Origin: Peiella sedimenti
GTDB lineage: Bacteria; Pseudomonadota; Alphaproteobacteria; Caulobacterales; Caulobacteraceae
NCBI RefSeq assembly: GCF_030504955.1
Contig: NZ_JAUKTR010000006.1
Location: forward strand, 1 to 64,000
Direction of reading: 5' to 3'
Length of the DNA: 64,000 nt
Positions 29,711 to 38,553 of the stretch are shown in pieces. How positions within the stretch are numbered: position 1 is the stretch's first letter; each line of letters starts with the position of its first letter. The translations under genes were made by a program, and so were the position numbers. The notes beneath the pieces are model-generated. The model was not told where the DNA came from, did not search any database, and saw only the letters and a list, made by a program, of their open reading frames with translations.

Positions 29711-30907
29711 GGCCGGCGGGTCCCCCGCATGGGTGAAGCCGGCGGTCTGGGCCACCTTGGCCAGCGGCTCCGAGGGCAGACCCAGGGCCACCTTCACAGG
29801 CGCCAGACCCTGCAACAGGGCCCCCAGTTGCAGCAGGCGCTGGGCCGACGGCGCCGGCTCGGTGATAAGCGGCCCCACCTCGAGGCAGACTCCCTGGAAG
29901 CCCACCCCGCGCAGGTGCTCAAGCGTGCGGCGCTCCAGCGGCGGCCGCACGAAGACGGCGCGGCAGAGGCCGCCGACCAGCCCCAGCACCTCGGCGATGC
30001 GCCCTCCGGGCGTGCCGTGGTCCACGCCGCTCATCTCCAGCACCAGCAGGCAAGGGGCGCTGGGGGCCTCGGCGCAGGCCTGGATCATCCCCTGGCGGCC
30101 CTTGCGCGTGGCGGCGGTGCGGAACGAAACCGGGGCGATCAGGCCGCCGCCGAAGTCGCCCACCGCCTGCTCCAGGAAGAGGGCGGCGAACTCCAGCGTG
30201 GCCCGGTCGATCTGGGCGATGTCGTCGTCATTCAGCTGAGACAGGCCGTGGGCCCCCAGCACGACGTTCTCATCCTCGTCGATGATGCTGACGCCGATCC
30301 GGATGGCGGCGATCGCCTCCTGGCGCAGGTTGCGGATGGGGGTGGTGCTGAAGGCGACCTTCAGGCGCCGTCCGGTGACGCCCCTGAAGCTGACCGGGTT
30401 CTTCTGCCGCTCGACCACGGGATCGAGCCGCGCGGTCTGGCGCGGCCTGGCGATGACGTCTGTCGGCGGCGAGGGCTCTGCGGCCGCCTTCGGCGCGCGC
30501 GCGATCCGGGCGGGGTCCAGCCGAGTGCAGGCCAGCTCGTCGCCGGCGATGCTGTCGACCGTACGCAGGTTCATGTCGCCCAGCTCGGCCGCGCCCAGGA
30601 AATGCACCAGCACGTCCTGCAACACCTTCAGGCACAGGGCGCGCCCGGCGGCGGGCGTCTCGGCCGTGGCGGCGATGAGGAACTCGGTATCGCTGATCTG
30701 GAAGCTGAGATCGTGCGGCGCCAGATGCTCCTCCAGCTTGCGCTGCACATAGCTGGCCACGTCGTCGCGCTTGCGGTCCCAGCGCGGCCCGGCCTTGTCC
30801 CTGACGGCCTCGACGCTGATCAGGGTCACGGCCCCTTCGGCGAGCAGGGGCGAGCCGGAAAGATGCTCCAGGGCTGAACGGCGGTCGCACTGCACCAACC
30901 TGTCCAT
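29687..30907 (-). CDS. Hypothetical protein with weak GGDEF/EAL-like architecture
   Basis: The 406-aa cytosolic protein falls into an N-terminal half (to about residue 115, with SYVQRKLEEHLAPHDLSF and TVDSIAGDELACTRL), a Pro/Ala linker, and a C-terminal part (from about 170) with alternating beta strands and helices (VAFSTTPIRNLRQEAIAAIR, GGLIAPVSFRTAATRKG, LGLVGGLCRAVFVRPPLERR). The pattern recalls degenerate nucleotide-cyclase and EAL folds, but the diagnostic GGDEF and EAL/DDFGTG motifs are missing. The fold assignment is inference; no enzyme activity is claimed. It ends inside the rluA-like gene. Confidence 0.55.
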   Translation of the reverse strand: MDRLVQCDRRSALEHLSGSPLLAEGAVTLISVEAVRDKAGPRWDRKRDDVASYVQRKLEEHLAPHDLSFQISDTEFLIAATAETPAAGRALCLKVLQDVLVHFLGAAELGDMNLRTVDSIAGDELACTRLDPARIARAPKAAAEPSPPTDVIARPRQTARLDPVVERQKNPVSFRGVTGRRLKVAFSTTPIRNLRQEAIAAIRIGVSIIDEDENVVLGAHGLSQLNDDDIAQIDRATLEFAALFLEQAVGDFGGGLIAPVSFRTAATRKGRQGMIQACAEAPSAPCLLVLEMSGVDHGTPGGRIAEVLGLVGGLCRAVFVRPPLERRTLEHLRGVGFQGVCLEVGPLITEPAPSAQRLLQLGALLQGLAPVKVALGLPSEPLAKVAQTAGFTHAGDPPASALDAAA

Positions 30908-31078
30908 GGCGGACCCCTCTTACGCCTTACTCTTTACTCGGCCGCCAGTGTGCGGCGCGCAGGCTCAACGGGGCGTTGACGCTCACGGTTAGCGGCGCAT
31001 CATCAAGCTTCGCCATTTCAGGGGAACGGCCACGGCTTCGCGCCGTTGTTCCAGAGCCGCCTGATCCGAGGTTTCGCC

Positions 31079-31570
31079 ATGCCGCTTCGCCCCGCCCTTG
31101 TCGCCCTAACCGCCGCCCTGATCCTGGGCGGCTGCGCCAGTCTGGCCCCCTATGGCCCGCAGGTGCGGCCGGACGGCCAGGGTTTCGCCGAGCAGCGCAT
31201 CGAGACTAACCGCTGGCGCGTGACCTATCGCGGCGTGGGCGATCCCGGTCCCGTGGCGGACCGGGCCCTGCTGCGCGCGGCAGAGCTGACGCTCCAGAAC
31301 GGCGACGACTGGTTCGACGTGACCCAGCGTTGGATCGACGGGCGGCCCGACAGCGCCGGCGGCGTTCGGCCCAGCCTCTCCATCGGCGCCGGTTCGTCCA
31401 GCTATGGGCGCTATCGTTCCTCGGGCGTGGGGGTCGGCGTGGGACTGAACTTCGAGGGGCCGTCGCCCACCTCGACCACGCTGGAGATCATCACCGGCCG
31501 CGGCCCGCGCCCCGACCGGTCCAGCGCTTTCGACGCCCGCCAGGTGGTGGACGCGCTCAGGGGGAGGTAA
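31079..31570 (+). CDS. Lipoprotein of the Caulobacterales CC0125/CC1285 type
   Basis: The 163-aa protein has a lipoprotein signal (LGGC, Cys19). The mature part has RWRVTYRGVGDPGPVADRAL then LRAAELTLQNGDDWFDVTQR, the typical pattern of a small family named from Caulobacter members (recalled, not searched). The end DRSSAFDARQVVDALRGR fits too. An upstream in-frame start at 31046 is rejected because GAGG precedes ATG 31079 by 7 nt and the signal peptide begins there. Function unknown; envelope location expected. Confidence 0.72.
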   Translation: MPLRPALVALTAALILGGCASLAPYGPQVRPDGQGFAEQRIETNRWRVTYRGVGDPGPVADRALLRAAELTLQNGDDWFDVTQRWIDGRPDSAGGVRPSLSIGAGSSSYGRYRSSGVGVGVGLNFEGPSPTSTTLEIITGRGPRPDRSSAFDARQVVDALRGR

Positions 31571-31573
31571 AGC

Positions 31574-32722
31574 CTACCGCCCACCCCGCGTCAGCGCCCG
31601 GTACTCGACCAGCCGTTCCTTGTCGCGGCGCACCTGATCGGCGACCGAGTTGTCCACGTCTAGCGAGGCGTAGCGGACCCAGTTCTCGATGCCCAGCTTG
31701 TCCTGCACCGCCGAGGTGGGCGTGCGCCACATCAGGTAGGACATGGCCGTGATGATCAGGCCCAGCACCGCGGCCAGCCCCTGGAGCATGCGGAAGGCGG
31801 GCTCGTGGCCCACCACCGGCGGCTGCACCGCCAGCCACCAGGCGAAGGGAATGAAGACGGCGGGGGTGAAGATGCGCGCGCCCCAGCGCATCCAGTAGCG
31901 TTCGCGGCGTACCCGCCACAGCTCCATCTGGACGTACTTTTCCAGATACTCCATGCGCGCGCCCAGCCACATGACCAGCCGCGTCAGATAGAGGGCGCGC
32001 TGGCCCCAGGCCTTGCCGTCCTGCTGGTAGCGGGTCTCGGCCTGGTCGGCCATGGCGCGGCCCTGGGTGAACAGGTTCTGGAGCTCGCGCGTGCGCTGAA
32101 CGATCTCGCGCGAGAGCTGGTATGAGTCATTCTCCAGCCGGAAGCGGTACTGGATGAAGAGGATCTGCTGGATGCCCCAATAGACGCCCAGCACCAGCAG
32201 CATGGCCCCGGCGGCCAGAGCGACGCCGCCCATCTCATCGCCGACCCAGCCGCCGAAATAGGCCGGGCCCAGCACCGTCAGGGCCCCCAGGCCCGCCAGG
32301 GCCAGCGCCTGGTTCAGACGCTTGACGAACTGATGCACGCGCAGGGCGTCGAAGACGCGCCGCCCGTACTCGTAGATATGACTGCGCAGGTCGACGTCGG
32401 CGGGGAACCGCTCTTCGATCTGGCGCGCGAACAGCACGTGGAAGCGGTCGGGCTTCTTCTCGGTCTCCCAGAAGGGGAAGATGTCGAGCGGCTGGTTGAA
32501 ATACTCGTCGATGTGGGCCGAGACGCGCTCGGTCGCCTCAGGGTCCTCGGAGAAGTACTCGCTGTCCGAGATGGGGTTGAGGATGCCGTCGGCGGCGCGC
32601 AGGGGCCCTGAGCGGCGCGGCGGACGCACGGGCGGCGCCTCGCGATCGGCATGGTCGGCGGCGCCCGGCGGAGGCGCCGTCGTGTGACCCAGATGGCCGT
32701 GATGATCGTCGTATTGGCTCAT
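31574..32722 (-). CDS. Hypothetical four-helix membrane protein with coiled middle
   Basis: The 382-aa protein has a histidine- and proline-rich N-terminus (MSQYDDHHGHLGHTTAPPPG), then a soluble stretch (residues about 45-135). Two membrane segments follow around 145-190, then a long helical, probably coiled region (RFRLENDSYQLSREIVQRTR to MELWRVRRERYWMR). Two more membrane segments lie around 285-335 and the tail is soluble. No family was recognised. The His-rich start might bind metal. The start at 32722 was chosen because an upstream start at 32827 gives an unlikely basic leader. Confidence 0.6.
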   Translation of the reverse strand: MSQYDDHHGHLGHTTAPPPGAADHADREAPPVRPPRRSGPLRAADGILNPISDSEYFSEDPEATERVSAHIDEYFNQPLDIFPFWETEKKPDRFHVLFARQIEERFPADVDLRSHIYEYGRRVFDALRVHQFVKRLNQALALAGLGALTVLGPAYFGGWVGDEMGGVALAAGAMLLVLGVYWGIQQILFIQYRFRLENDSYQLSREIVQRTRELQNLFTQGRAMADQAETRYQQDGKAWGQRALYLTRLVMWLGARMEYLEKYVQMELWRVRRERYWMRWGARIFTPAVFIPFAWWLAVQPPVVGHEPAFRMLQGLAAVLGLIITAMSYLMWRTPTSAVQDKLGIENWVRYASLDVDNSVADQVRRDKERLVEYRALTRGGR

Positions 32723-32885
32723 GCCGATGCCGCGAGTCCACAGAGGTTCGATCTTTGGCGGCGGAACGCCCCGGAACCCAAGGCTTTTCGCCCCAGGCGC
32801 GAAGCGGTGCCACGGCCACGCTAGCACGGATTGCGTGACTTGCCGCCAGGCTTCGCAAGCGCCCGCGCCGCGCTATAAGCGGGGG

Positions 32886-33272
32886 ATGCAAGCCTATCTT
32901 CTCGTCGCCGCCGGAGGCGCGGCCGGAGCCGCCGCCCGCTATGGCGTGGGCGCCTGGCTGGGGCGCCTCATGCCCGGCGCGGCCTGGCCCTGGGGGACCT
33001 TTGCGGTGAACGCCCTGGGCGGCCTTCTGATGGGTCTGCTGGTGGGCTGGCTGGCCCTGAGGGGCGGGGCGGGGCAGGAGAGCCTGCGCCTGCTGGCGGG
33101 CGTCGGCGTGCTGGGCGGCTTCACCACCTTCTCGGCCTACAGCCTGGAGCTGATCCTGATGCTGGAGCGGCGCCAGTTCGGCCTTGCGGCGGGCTATTTC
33201 GTAGCCTCGACCCTGATCGCCTGCGCGGCGGTGGCCATGGGCCTGTTTCTGATGCGGCGGCTGTTCGCATGA
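32886..33272 (+). CDS. crcB: Fluoride ion channel CrcB/FluC
   Basis: The 128-aa protein has four membrane segments and the Fluc signatures GGAAGAAARYGVG, TFAVNALGGLLMG and GGFTTFSAYSLE. As a dual-topology dimer it lets fluoride out of the cell. It is the first gene of a five-gene chain with 4-nt overlaps (rluC-like next). No fluoride riboswitch was recognised upstream. The ribosome binding site is a short G-run (GGGGG) directly before ATG 32886. Confidence 0.92.
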   Translation: MQAYLLVAAGGAAGAAARYGVGAWLGRLMPGAAWPWGTFAVNALGGLLMGLLVGWLALRGGAGQESLRLLAGVGVLGGFTTFSAYSLELILMLERRQFGLAAGYFVASTLIACAAVAMGLFLMRRLFA

Positions 33273-34267
33273 GTCGCGAGGTCAAGATGCTGACCGTCGA
33301 TGCGGGGGAAGAGGGCGTGCGCCTGGACCGCTGGTTCCGCCGCCGCTGGCCGCACGTGTCCCAGGTACAGATCCAGAAGCTGGCGCGCTCGGGCCAGATC
33401 CGCGTCGACGGCGGTCGGGCCAAGCCCGATCAACGGTTGATGGCGGGGTCGCAGGTGCGGGTGCCGCCCCTGCCCGAAGCCGCGCCGCGCGACGACCGCG
33501 CCGGGCGTCTGTCCCTTCAGGAGGAGCGCTTCGCCAAGGGGCTGGTGCTCTACGAGGATGAGGCCGTGCTTGCGCTGAACAAGCCGTCCGGCATGGCGGT
33601 GCAGGGCGGCACCAAGACGACCCGCCATATCGACCGGCTGCTGTCGGCGTGGGGCGAAGGGCTGGAGCGGCCGCGCCTGGTGCACCGGCTGGACCGCGAC
33701 ACCTCGGGCGTGCTGCTGCTGGGCAAGACGCCCCAGGCGGCGGCGCGGCTGGCGGGCGCCTTCGCCAAGCGCAGGGCCAGGAAGACCTACTGGGCCATCG
33801 TGGCCGGCAATCCCAAACCGCTTGCGGGGACCATCGAGACGCCCCTGGTCAAGACCGGCGTCGGCGACCGCGAGATGGTGCGGCCCGCCCATCCGAAGGA
33901 GGAGGGGGCGCAGGCGGCGGTCACCGACTATGTCACCGTCGTCCGCGCGGGGCCCAAGGCCGCCTGGCTGGCGCTGCGCCCGCACACGGGCCGCACCCAC
34001 CAGCTGAGAGTTCACATGAACGCCATCGGCCATCCCATTCTGGGCGATCCGAAATATGGTGATGAGGCCTCCGGCGAGCTGTCGGGGCCGCTGAAGCTGC
34101 AACTGCATCACCGGCGCATCGAGCTGGACCATCCGACGGGCGGACTGCTGATCGTCGAGGCGCCGCTGAGCCCGGAAATGAAGGCCGGTTTCCAGCGCTT
34201 CGGCTTCTCGGAGGACGAGGCCGAGGCCGATCCCTTCCACGGTTCAAATCAGGGGCGCCGGCGATGA
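33269..34267 (+). CDS. rluC: RluC-type 23S rRNA pseudouridine synthase
   Basis: The 332-aa protein has an S4 RNA-binding domain at the start (RLDRWFRRRWPHVSQVQIQK, SGQIRVDGGRAKP) and the catalytic domain with LVHRLDRDTSGVLLLGKT, RKTYWAIVAGNPKP and GRTHQLRVHMNAIGHPILGD. RluC modifies 23S rRNA uridines near the peptidyl-transferase centre; RluD is a less likely alternative. Overlaps crcB and the next gene by 4 nt each. Confidence 0.85.
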   Translation: MSREVKMLTVDAGEEGVRLDRWFRRRWPHVSQVQIQKLARSGQIRVDGGRAKPDQRLMAGSQVRVPPLPEAAPRDDRAGRLSLQEERFAKGLVLYEDEAVLALNKPSGMAVQGGTKTTRHIDRLLSAWGEGLERPRLVHRLDRDTSGVLLLGKTPQAAARLAGAFAKRRARKTYWAIVAGNPKPLAGTIETPLVKTGVGDREMVRPAHPKEEGAQAAVTDYVTVVRAGPKAAWLALRPHTGRTHQLRVHMNAIGHPILGDPKYGDEASGELSGPLKLQLHHRRIELDHPTGGLLIVEAPLSPEMKAGFQRFGFSEDEAEADPFHGSNQGRRR

Positions 34268-36099
34268 TACCAGGCGCGGCGGTCGATCCGATGCTGGCGC
34301 GGGCGCTGGGCCAGGCCGGGCAGCTGCTTCAGGCCCGCCGGGCCCAGGAAGCCAAGGCCCTGCTGGCTCAGGTGACGGCGCGCTTCCCTGCGGCGGCGGA
34401 GGCGCAGCGGCTGTTGGGCGTGGCCCATCTGATGCTGGGGGACCCGGTCGGCGCCGAGACGGTGCTCGCCGCCGCCGCCCGGCTTGCACCGCGCTCGGCG
34501 GACATCGCCGCCCACCTCGGCGAAGCGCGCATGATGCAGGGCAAGATCGACGGGGCTGAGGCCGAACTGCGCCGGGCGCTTCAGCTGAACCCGGATCACG
34601 TGGCGGCTGCGCGGCCTCTGGCTGATCTGCTGGGCCGCACCGGCCGGCCCGAGGCCGCCGCCGCGGTGCTGGCGCCGCTGGTGGAACGGCATCCGGGCGC
34701 CGTCGACCTGGTCTCGGATCAGTCGCGCCGGCTGCAGGCCCTGAACCGCTATGACGACGCCGCGGCGCTGATGCGGCGTCTGTGCGAGCTCAAGCCCCAC
34801 AGCCACGTGGCTTGGCACAACCTGGCCTCGACCCTGCTGCACGGGGGCTGGGCCGAAGAGGCGGAGGCGGCCATCCGCCAGGCCATGACGCGGGAGGGCG
34901 GCGACCGGGCCGAGACCTGGCTGGTGCTGGCCCGCACGCTGCAGGCCCAGGACCGGCACGACGAGGGCGAGGCGGCCCTGCGCGAGGCCCTGCGGCGCAA
35001 GCCGGACTATGACGACGCCCACCGCGATCTGGCGCACCTGACCTGGATGCGCACGGGCGATCCGGAACGGGCGGCGGCGGACATCGACAGTCTGCACCGG
35101 CGCCTGTCGCGGCCCGTTCCCGCCCTGCTCGCGGTGAAGGCCAAGATCCGCGAGTACGCAGGCGATCATGCCGGAGGGCTGGAGGTCGTGCGGGAGGCGG
35201 CCGACGCGGGCGACCCCGTGGCCTGCATCTCGGCCAGCCAGGCGGCCCTGCACCTGGACCCTGCGCTGGCCCTGGACTACGCCAACCGCGCCGCTGAGCG
35301 GCTTCCGGGCACCCGCCCGCCCGTGAACGCGCGGCTGGAGGCCCTGCTGGCGCTGGGCGAGGCCAGGACGGCCGAAGCCGAGCTCCTGGCGCTGCACGAA
35401 CGGGAGCCCAACGATCAGTTTCACCTGGCGCGCCTGGCCCTCTGCTGGCGCATGCTGGGTGATGAGCGATACGCGCAGCTCTACGACTATGGCGCCTTCG
35501 TGCGGGCGGAACGGCTGGATACGCCGAAGGGGTGGTCCTCGCTGAGCGGCTATCTGGAGGATCTGAAGGCGGCGCTGGTCGAACTGCATACGCTGCACAC
35601 CCATCCGATCGGACAGTCCCTGCGCGGCGGCACCCAGACCAGCCGCAATCTGACGCGCTCGCCCAACCCGGCGATCCAGGCCTTCTTCGAGGCGGCGGAC
35701 GGACCCATCCGCCGCTACATCGCCGCGCTGGGGGAGGGGAGCGATCCCCTGCGCCGCCGGGTCGCCGAGAGCTATCGCATGGCCGGCATCTGGTCGGTGC
35801 GGCTGAAGCCCAACGGCTTCCATGCTGACCACGTGCATCCGGCCGGCTGGATTTCGTCGGCCTGCTACATCGACCTGCCGCCCGAGGTGGACGCTGGGGG
35901 CAAGGAGGGATGGATCGCCTTCGGCCGGCCGGGCTCCCCGACGCGGCCGCCGCTGGGGCCCGAGCACTACATCAAGCCCGAGCCGGGGCTGCTGGCGCTG
36001 TTCCCCTCCTACATGTGGCACGGCACCGAGCCCTTCGGCGGCGAACACACCCGCCTGACCGTCGCCTTTGACGCCGTGCCGCAGGGATCCGCGGCGTGA
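34264..36099 (+). CDS. TPR protein fused to a 2OG-Fe(II) oxygenase domain, copy 1
   Basis: The 611-aa protein has tetratricopeptide repeats over about residues 1-400 (for example AAEAQRLLGVAHLMLGDPVG, PDYDDAHRDLAHLTW) and a C-terminal oxygenase-like domain. The iron triad is visible: H520 and D522 in FHADHVHPAGW and H586 in YMWHGTEPF, followed by TRLTVAFD with the likely 2-oxoglutarate-binding Arg. Families of this shape (2OG-FeII_Oxy_5) hydroxylate proteins or small molecules; substrate unknown. It is coupled to rluC and to its paralogue by 4-nt overlaps. Confidence 0.75.
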   Translation: MIPGAAVDPMLARALGQAGQLLQARRAQEAKALLAQVTARFPAAAEAQRLLGVAHLMLGDPVGAETVLAAAARLAPRSADIAAHLGEARMMQGKIDGAEAELRRALQLNPDHVAAARPLADLLGRTGRPEAAAAVLAPLVERHPGAVDLVSDQSRRLQALNRYDDAAALMRRLCELKPHSHVAWHNLASTLLHGGWAEEAEAAIRQAMTREGGDRAETWLVLARTLQAQDRHDEGEAALREALRRKPDYDDAHRDLAHLTWMRTGDPERAAADIDSLHRRLSRPVPALLAVKAKIREYAGDHAGGLEVVREAADAGDPVACISASQAALHLDPALALDYANRAAERLPGTRPPVNARLEALLALGEARTAEAELLALHEREPNDQFHLARLALCWRMLGDERYAQLYDYGAFVRAERLDTPKGWSSLSGYLEDLKAALVELHTLHTHPIGQSLRGGTQTSRNLTRSPNPAIQAFFEAADGPIRRYIAALGEGSDPLRRRVAESYRMAGIWSVRLKPNGFHADHVHPAGWISSACYIDLPPEVDAGGKEGWIAFGRPGSPTRPPLGPEHYIKPEPGLLALFPSYMWHGTEPFGGEHTRLTVAFDAVPQGSAA

Positions 36100-37895
36100 G
36101 CGGCCCCCATCCGCTGACCGCCGAAGCCAGCCTGCTGCTGCGCCAGGGCCGGGCCCGCGAGGCGCTGGCGCTGCTGGACCAGCGTGTGGCCGAGGCCCCG
36201 GACGATCTGGATGCGCTGAAGGGTCAGGCCCTGTGCCGCTATCAGGTCGGCGACGCGGCGGGCGCGGCCCAGGCCTTCGCCCAGCTGGTGGAGGCGCGTC
36301 CCGGCGACGCCTCGTCCTGGGCCAGCCTGGCCCGCGTGCGGCTCGATCTGAACGACCACTACGGCGCCGAGCAGGCCCTGCGTCGCCTGATCGAACTCAG
36401 GCCGGGGGACGCCGCCGCCCGGGGCCAGCTGCTGAACCTCCTCATGGCGCGCCAGGCCTGGTCCGACATCGTCGCCCTGGGGCCCTCCGAGGCGCCTGAT
36501 CAGCAGGGGCTGTACGCCCGCGCCCTGGCGGCCCTGGAGCGCAACACTGAGGCGATCGCGGCCTATCAGGCGATCCCCCGTCGAACGGCCGAGCAAGAGG
36601 CGGACCTGGCCGTGCTCTGCCACGGCGAGCGGCGCTTCGCCGAGGCGCGCCGCGCCGCCCAGGCGGCCCTCGACGGCGGCCTGGACGTGGCGGCGGTGTG
36701 GCTGGTCAAGGCCAAGTCCGAAGTGCCCCTGATCCTGCCCGAAGAGGCGCGCGAGAGCCTGCGTCGGGCCGCCGCGCTGGACTTCAGGAACTCCGCCATC
36801 CTGATGGAGCAGGTCCAGCTGGACTGGATGGCGTCGGGCGACCCGGCCGCACTCGAGCCGCTGGAGCGCCGGGCGCGGGAGACGCCCGACGACGCCGAAG
36901 CCTGGCGCGGTCTGGCGCGGGCGCGGCTGTTCGCGCTGGGGCCGGCCGCCGCCTACGAGGCCGCTGCCGAGGCGGCGCGTCGCCACCCCAAGGACCTGGG
37001 TCTGCAGCTGGACGCCGTCACCGCGGCGGCCGAGGCCGGAGAGCCCAGGGCGGCCCTGGCCCACGCCCTGACGGCGCGGGGTCTGGGCGCCGCGGACGAG
37101 CAGGTGGGCGGGGCCGAGACCATGGCGCTGCTGGGCGTCGGCGAAGCCGCCACGGCTGAAGCCCTGGCCACGCGGCTGGTGCGGGGGCAGCCGGGCAACC
37201 AGCTCTATCTGGCCCTGCTGGCCTCGGCCTGGCGTCAGAAGGGCGACCCTCGCTACGGTCGCCTCTACGACTACGCCCGCGTGGTTCGGCCCCGGCTGAT
37301 CGAAACGCCTGAGGGTTGGAGCAGCCTCGACGCCTTCCTGTCCGATCTGGCGGCCGAGCTGGAGCGGCTGATCCCCTACAGGGCGCCGCCCTTCGGCCAG
37401 TCCACCCGCGACGCCGTGCAGACCGTGGGCGACCTGACCCGGCGCGACGAGCCGGTGATCCGCGCCCTGTTCGTGGAGCTCAGCCGGGCCATCGAGACGC
37501 ACATCGCCGAGATGCGGGCCGAGGCGGCGAACTGGCCGCCCGAGATGATCTCGCGGCTGGCGCCGCACTGGCGCTTCAACGGCGCCTGGTCGGTGATCCA
37601 GCGCGCCGGGGGGCATCACGCGGATCACGTGCACCCGGCCGGCTGGCTGTCGTCGGCCTTCTACGTGCGCGCGCCGGAGCAGGCGCTGGGCCAGGGTCAC
37701 GAAGGCTGGATCCAGTTCGGCCGGCCCGGCTTTCCGGCGCAGCCGCCGCTGCCCCCGGAGCACTTCGTGCGGCCCCAGCCGGGCATGCTGGTGCTGTTCC
37801 CGTCCTACATGTGGCACGGCACCGAACCCTTCACGACCGGCGAGGTGCGCCACACCGTGGCCTTCGACGTCATCCCATCAGCGAGCCCGGCGTGA
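36096..37895 (+). CDS. TPR protein fused to a 2OG-Fe(II) oxygenase domain, copy 2
   Basis: The 599-aa protein is a diverged paralogue of the preceding gene with the same plan: TPR part (residues about 1-390) then oxygenase domain with H508 and D510 in HHADHVHPAGW, H574 in YMWHGTEPF and VRHTVAFDVIP. A shared stretch occurs in both (GWSSLDAFLSDL here, GWSSLSGYLEDL in copy 1). Iron ligands are intact in both copies, so both should be active. The end overlaps the HAD gene by 4 nt (GTGA). Tandem duplication with retained coupling suggests the two work on related targets or as a heteromer. Confidence 0.75.
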   Translation: MSGPHPLTAEASLLLRQGRAREALALLDQRVAEAPDDLDALKGQALCRYQVGDAAGAAQAFAQLVEARPGDASSWASLARVRLDLNDHYGAEQALRRLIELRPGDAAARGQLLNLLMARQAWSDIVALGPSEAPDQQGLYARALAALERNTEAIAAYQAIPRRTAEQEADLAVLCHGERRFAEARRAAQAALDGGLDVAAVWLVKAKSEVPLILPEEARESLRRAAALDFRNSAILMEQVQLDWMASGDPAALEPLERRARETPDDAEAWRGLARARLFALGPAAAYEAAAEAARRHPKDLGLQLDAVTAAAEAGEPRAALAHALTARGLGAADEQVGGAETMALLGVGEAATAEALATRLVRGQPGNQLYLALLASAWRQKGDPRYGRLYDYARVVRPRLIETPEGWSSLDAFLSDLAAELERLIPYRAPPFGQSTRDAVQTVGDLTRRDEPVIRALFVELSRAIETHIAEMRAEAANWPPEMISRLAPHWRFNGAWSVIQRAGGHHADHVHPAGWLSSAFYVRAPEQALGQGHEGWIQFGRPGFPAQPPLPPEHFVRPQPGMLVLFPSYMWHGTEPFTTGEVRHTVAFDVIPSASPA

Positions 37896-38551
37896 GGCGT
37901 CCCAAGCTCGTCGTGTTCGATATCGACGGCACCCTGGTGGACAGCCGGGCCCTGATCCTGCGCGCCATGCGTGAGGCCTGCGCCGCCTGCGGTCTCAAGG
38001 CCCCGGCGTACGAGGCGGTCCGGCGGGGCATAGGCCTGTCCCTGCGCGAGGCGGTGTCCGAGGCGATGCCCGGGCTGGAGGCGGACCGGCTGGATCACCT
38101 TGAGGCCGCCTACCGCCGCGCCTACCAGGCCATGGTGGCCGAACCCGGCTTCATCGAACCGCTGTTCCCCGGGGCGGCCGAGCTGGTGAGCGGCCTGTCA
38201 AAGGCCGGGGTGAAGCTCTCCCTGGCCACGGGCAAGTCCCGCCGCGGCATGGAGCGGGTTGTGGCCGCCCAGGGTTGGGATGTGGTCTTGACCAGCCGCC
38301 ACTGCGCCGAGGACGGGCCGGGCAAGCCCGATCCGGCCATGCTGGCGGCCGCCATGCGGGCCTCGAGCGCCTCACCCGAGCGGACAGTGATGGTGGGCGA
38401 CACCGGTCATGACGTGCGCATGGCGCTGGCCTGCGGCGCCTGGGCCCAGGCCGTGACCTGGGGCTTCCACACGGCGGAGGAGCTGGCCGAGGCCGGCGCG
38501 CACCACATCGCGATCAGCTTCGAGGAGTTGGGGGCTCGACTGCTGGACTGA
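37892..38551 (+). CDS. HAD-family phosphatase (phosphoglycolate phosphatase-like)
   Basis: The 219-aa protein has motif I VVFDIDGTLVDS (D10 and D12), motif II LATGKSRRG, the lysine of motif III in GPGKPDP, and motif IV MVGDTGHDVRMAL. The cap domain lies between about residues 20 and 85. These enzymes dephosphorylate small sugar phosphates; the exact substrate is not clear. A GTG start overlaps the upstream stop by 4 nt, closing the chain begun by crcB. Its stop lies 3 nt before that of the convergent lipoprotein gene. Confidence 0.83.
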   Translation: MRRPKLVVFDIDGTLVDSRALILRAMREACAACGLKAPAYEAVRRGIGLSLREAVSEAMPGLEADRLDHLEAAYRRAYQAMVAEPGFIEPLFPGAAELVSGLSKAGVKLSLATGKSRRGMERVVAAQGWDVVLTSRHCAEDGPGKPDPAMLAAAMRASSASPERTVMVGDTGHDVRMALACGAWAQAVTWGFHTAEELAEAGAHHIAISFEELGARLLD

Positions 38552-38553
38552 GT

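Noticed and set aside
32723..32885. Fluoride riboswitch before crcB
   Set aside because: No crcB-motif pseudoknot pattern was recognised, and the gap is short and shared with a divergent gene.
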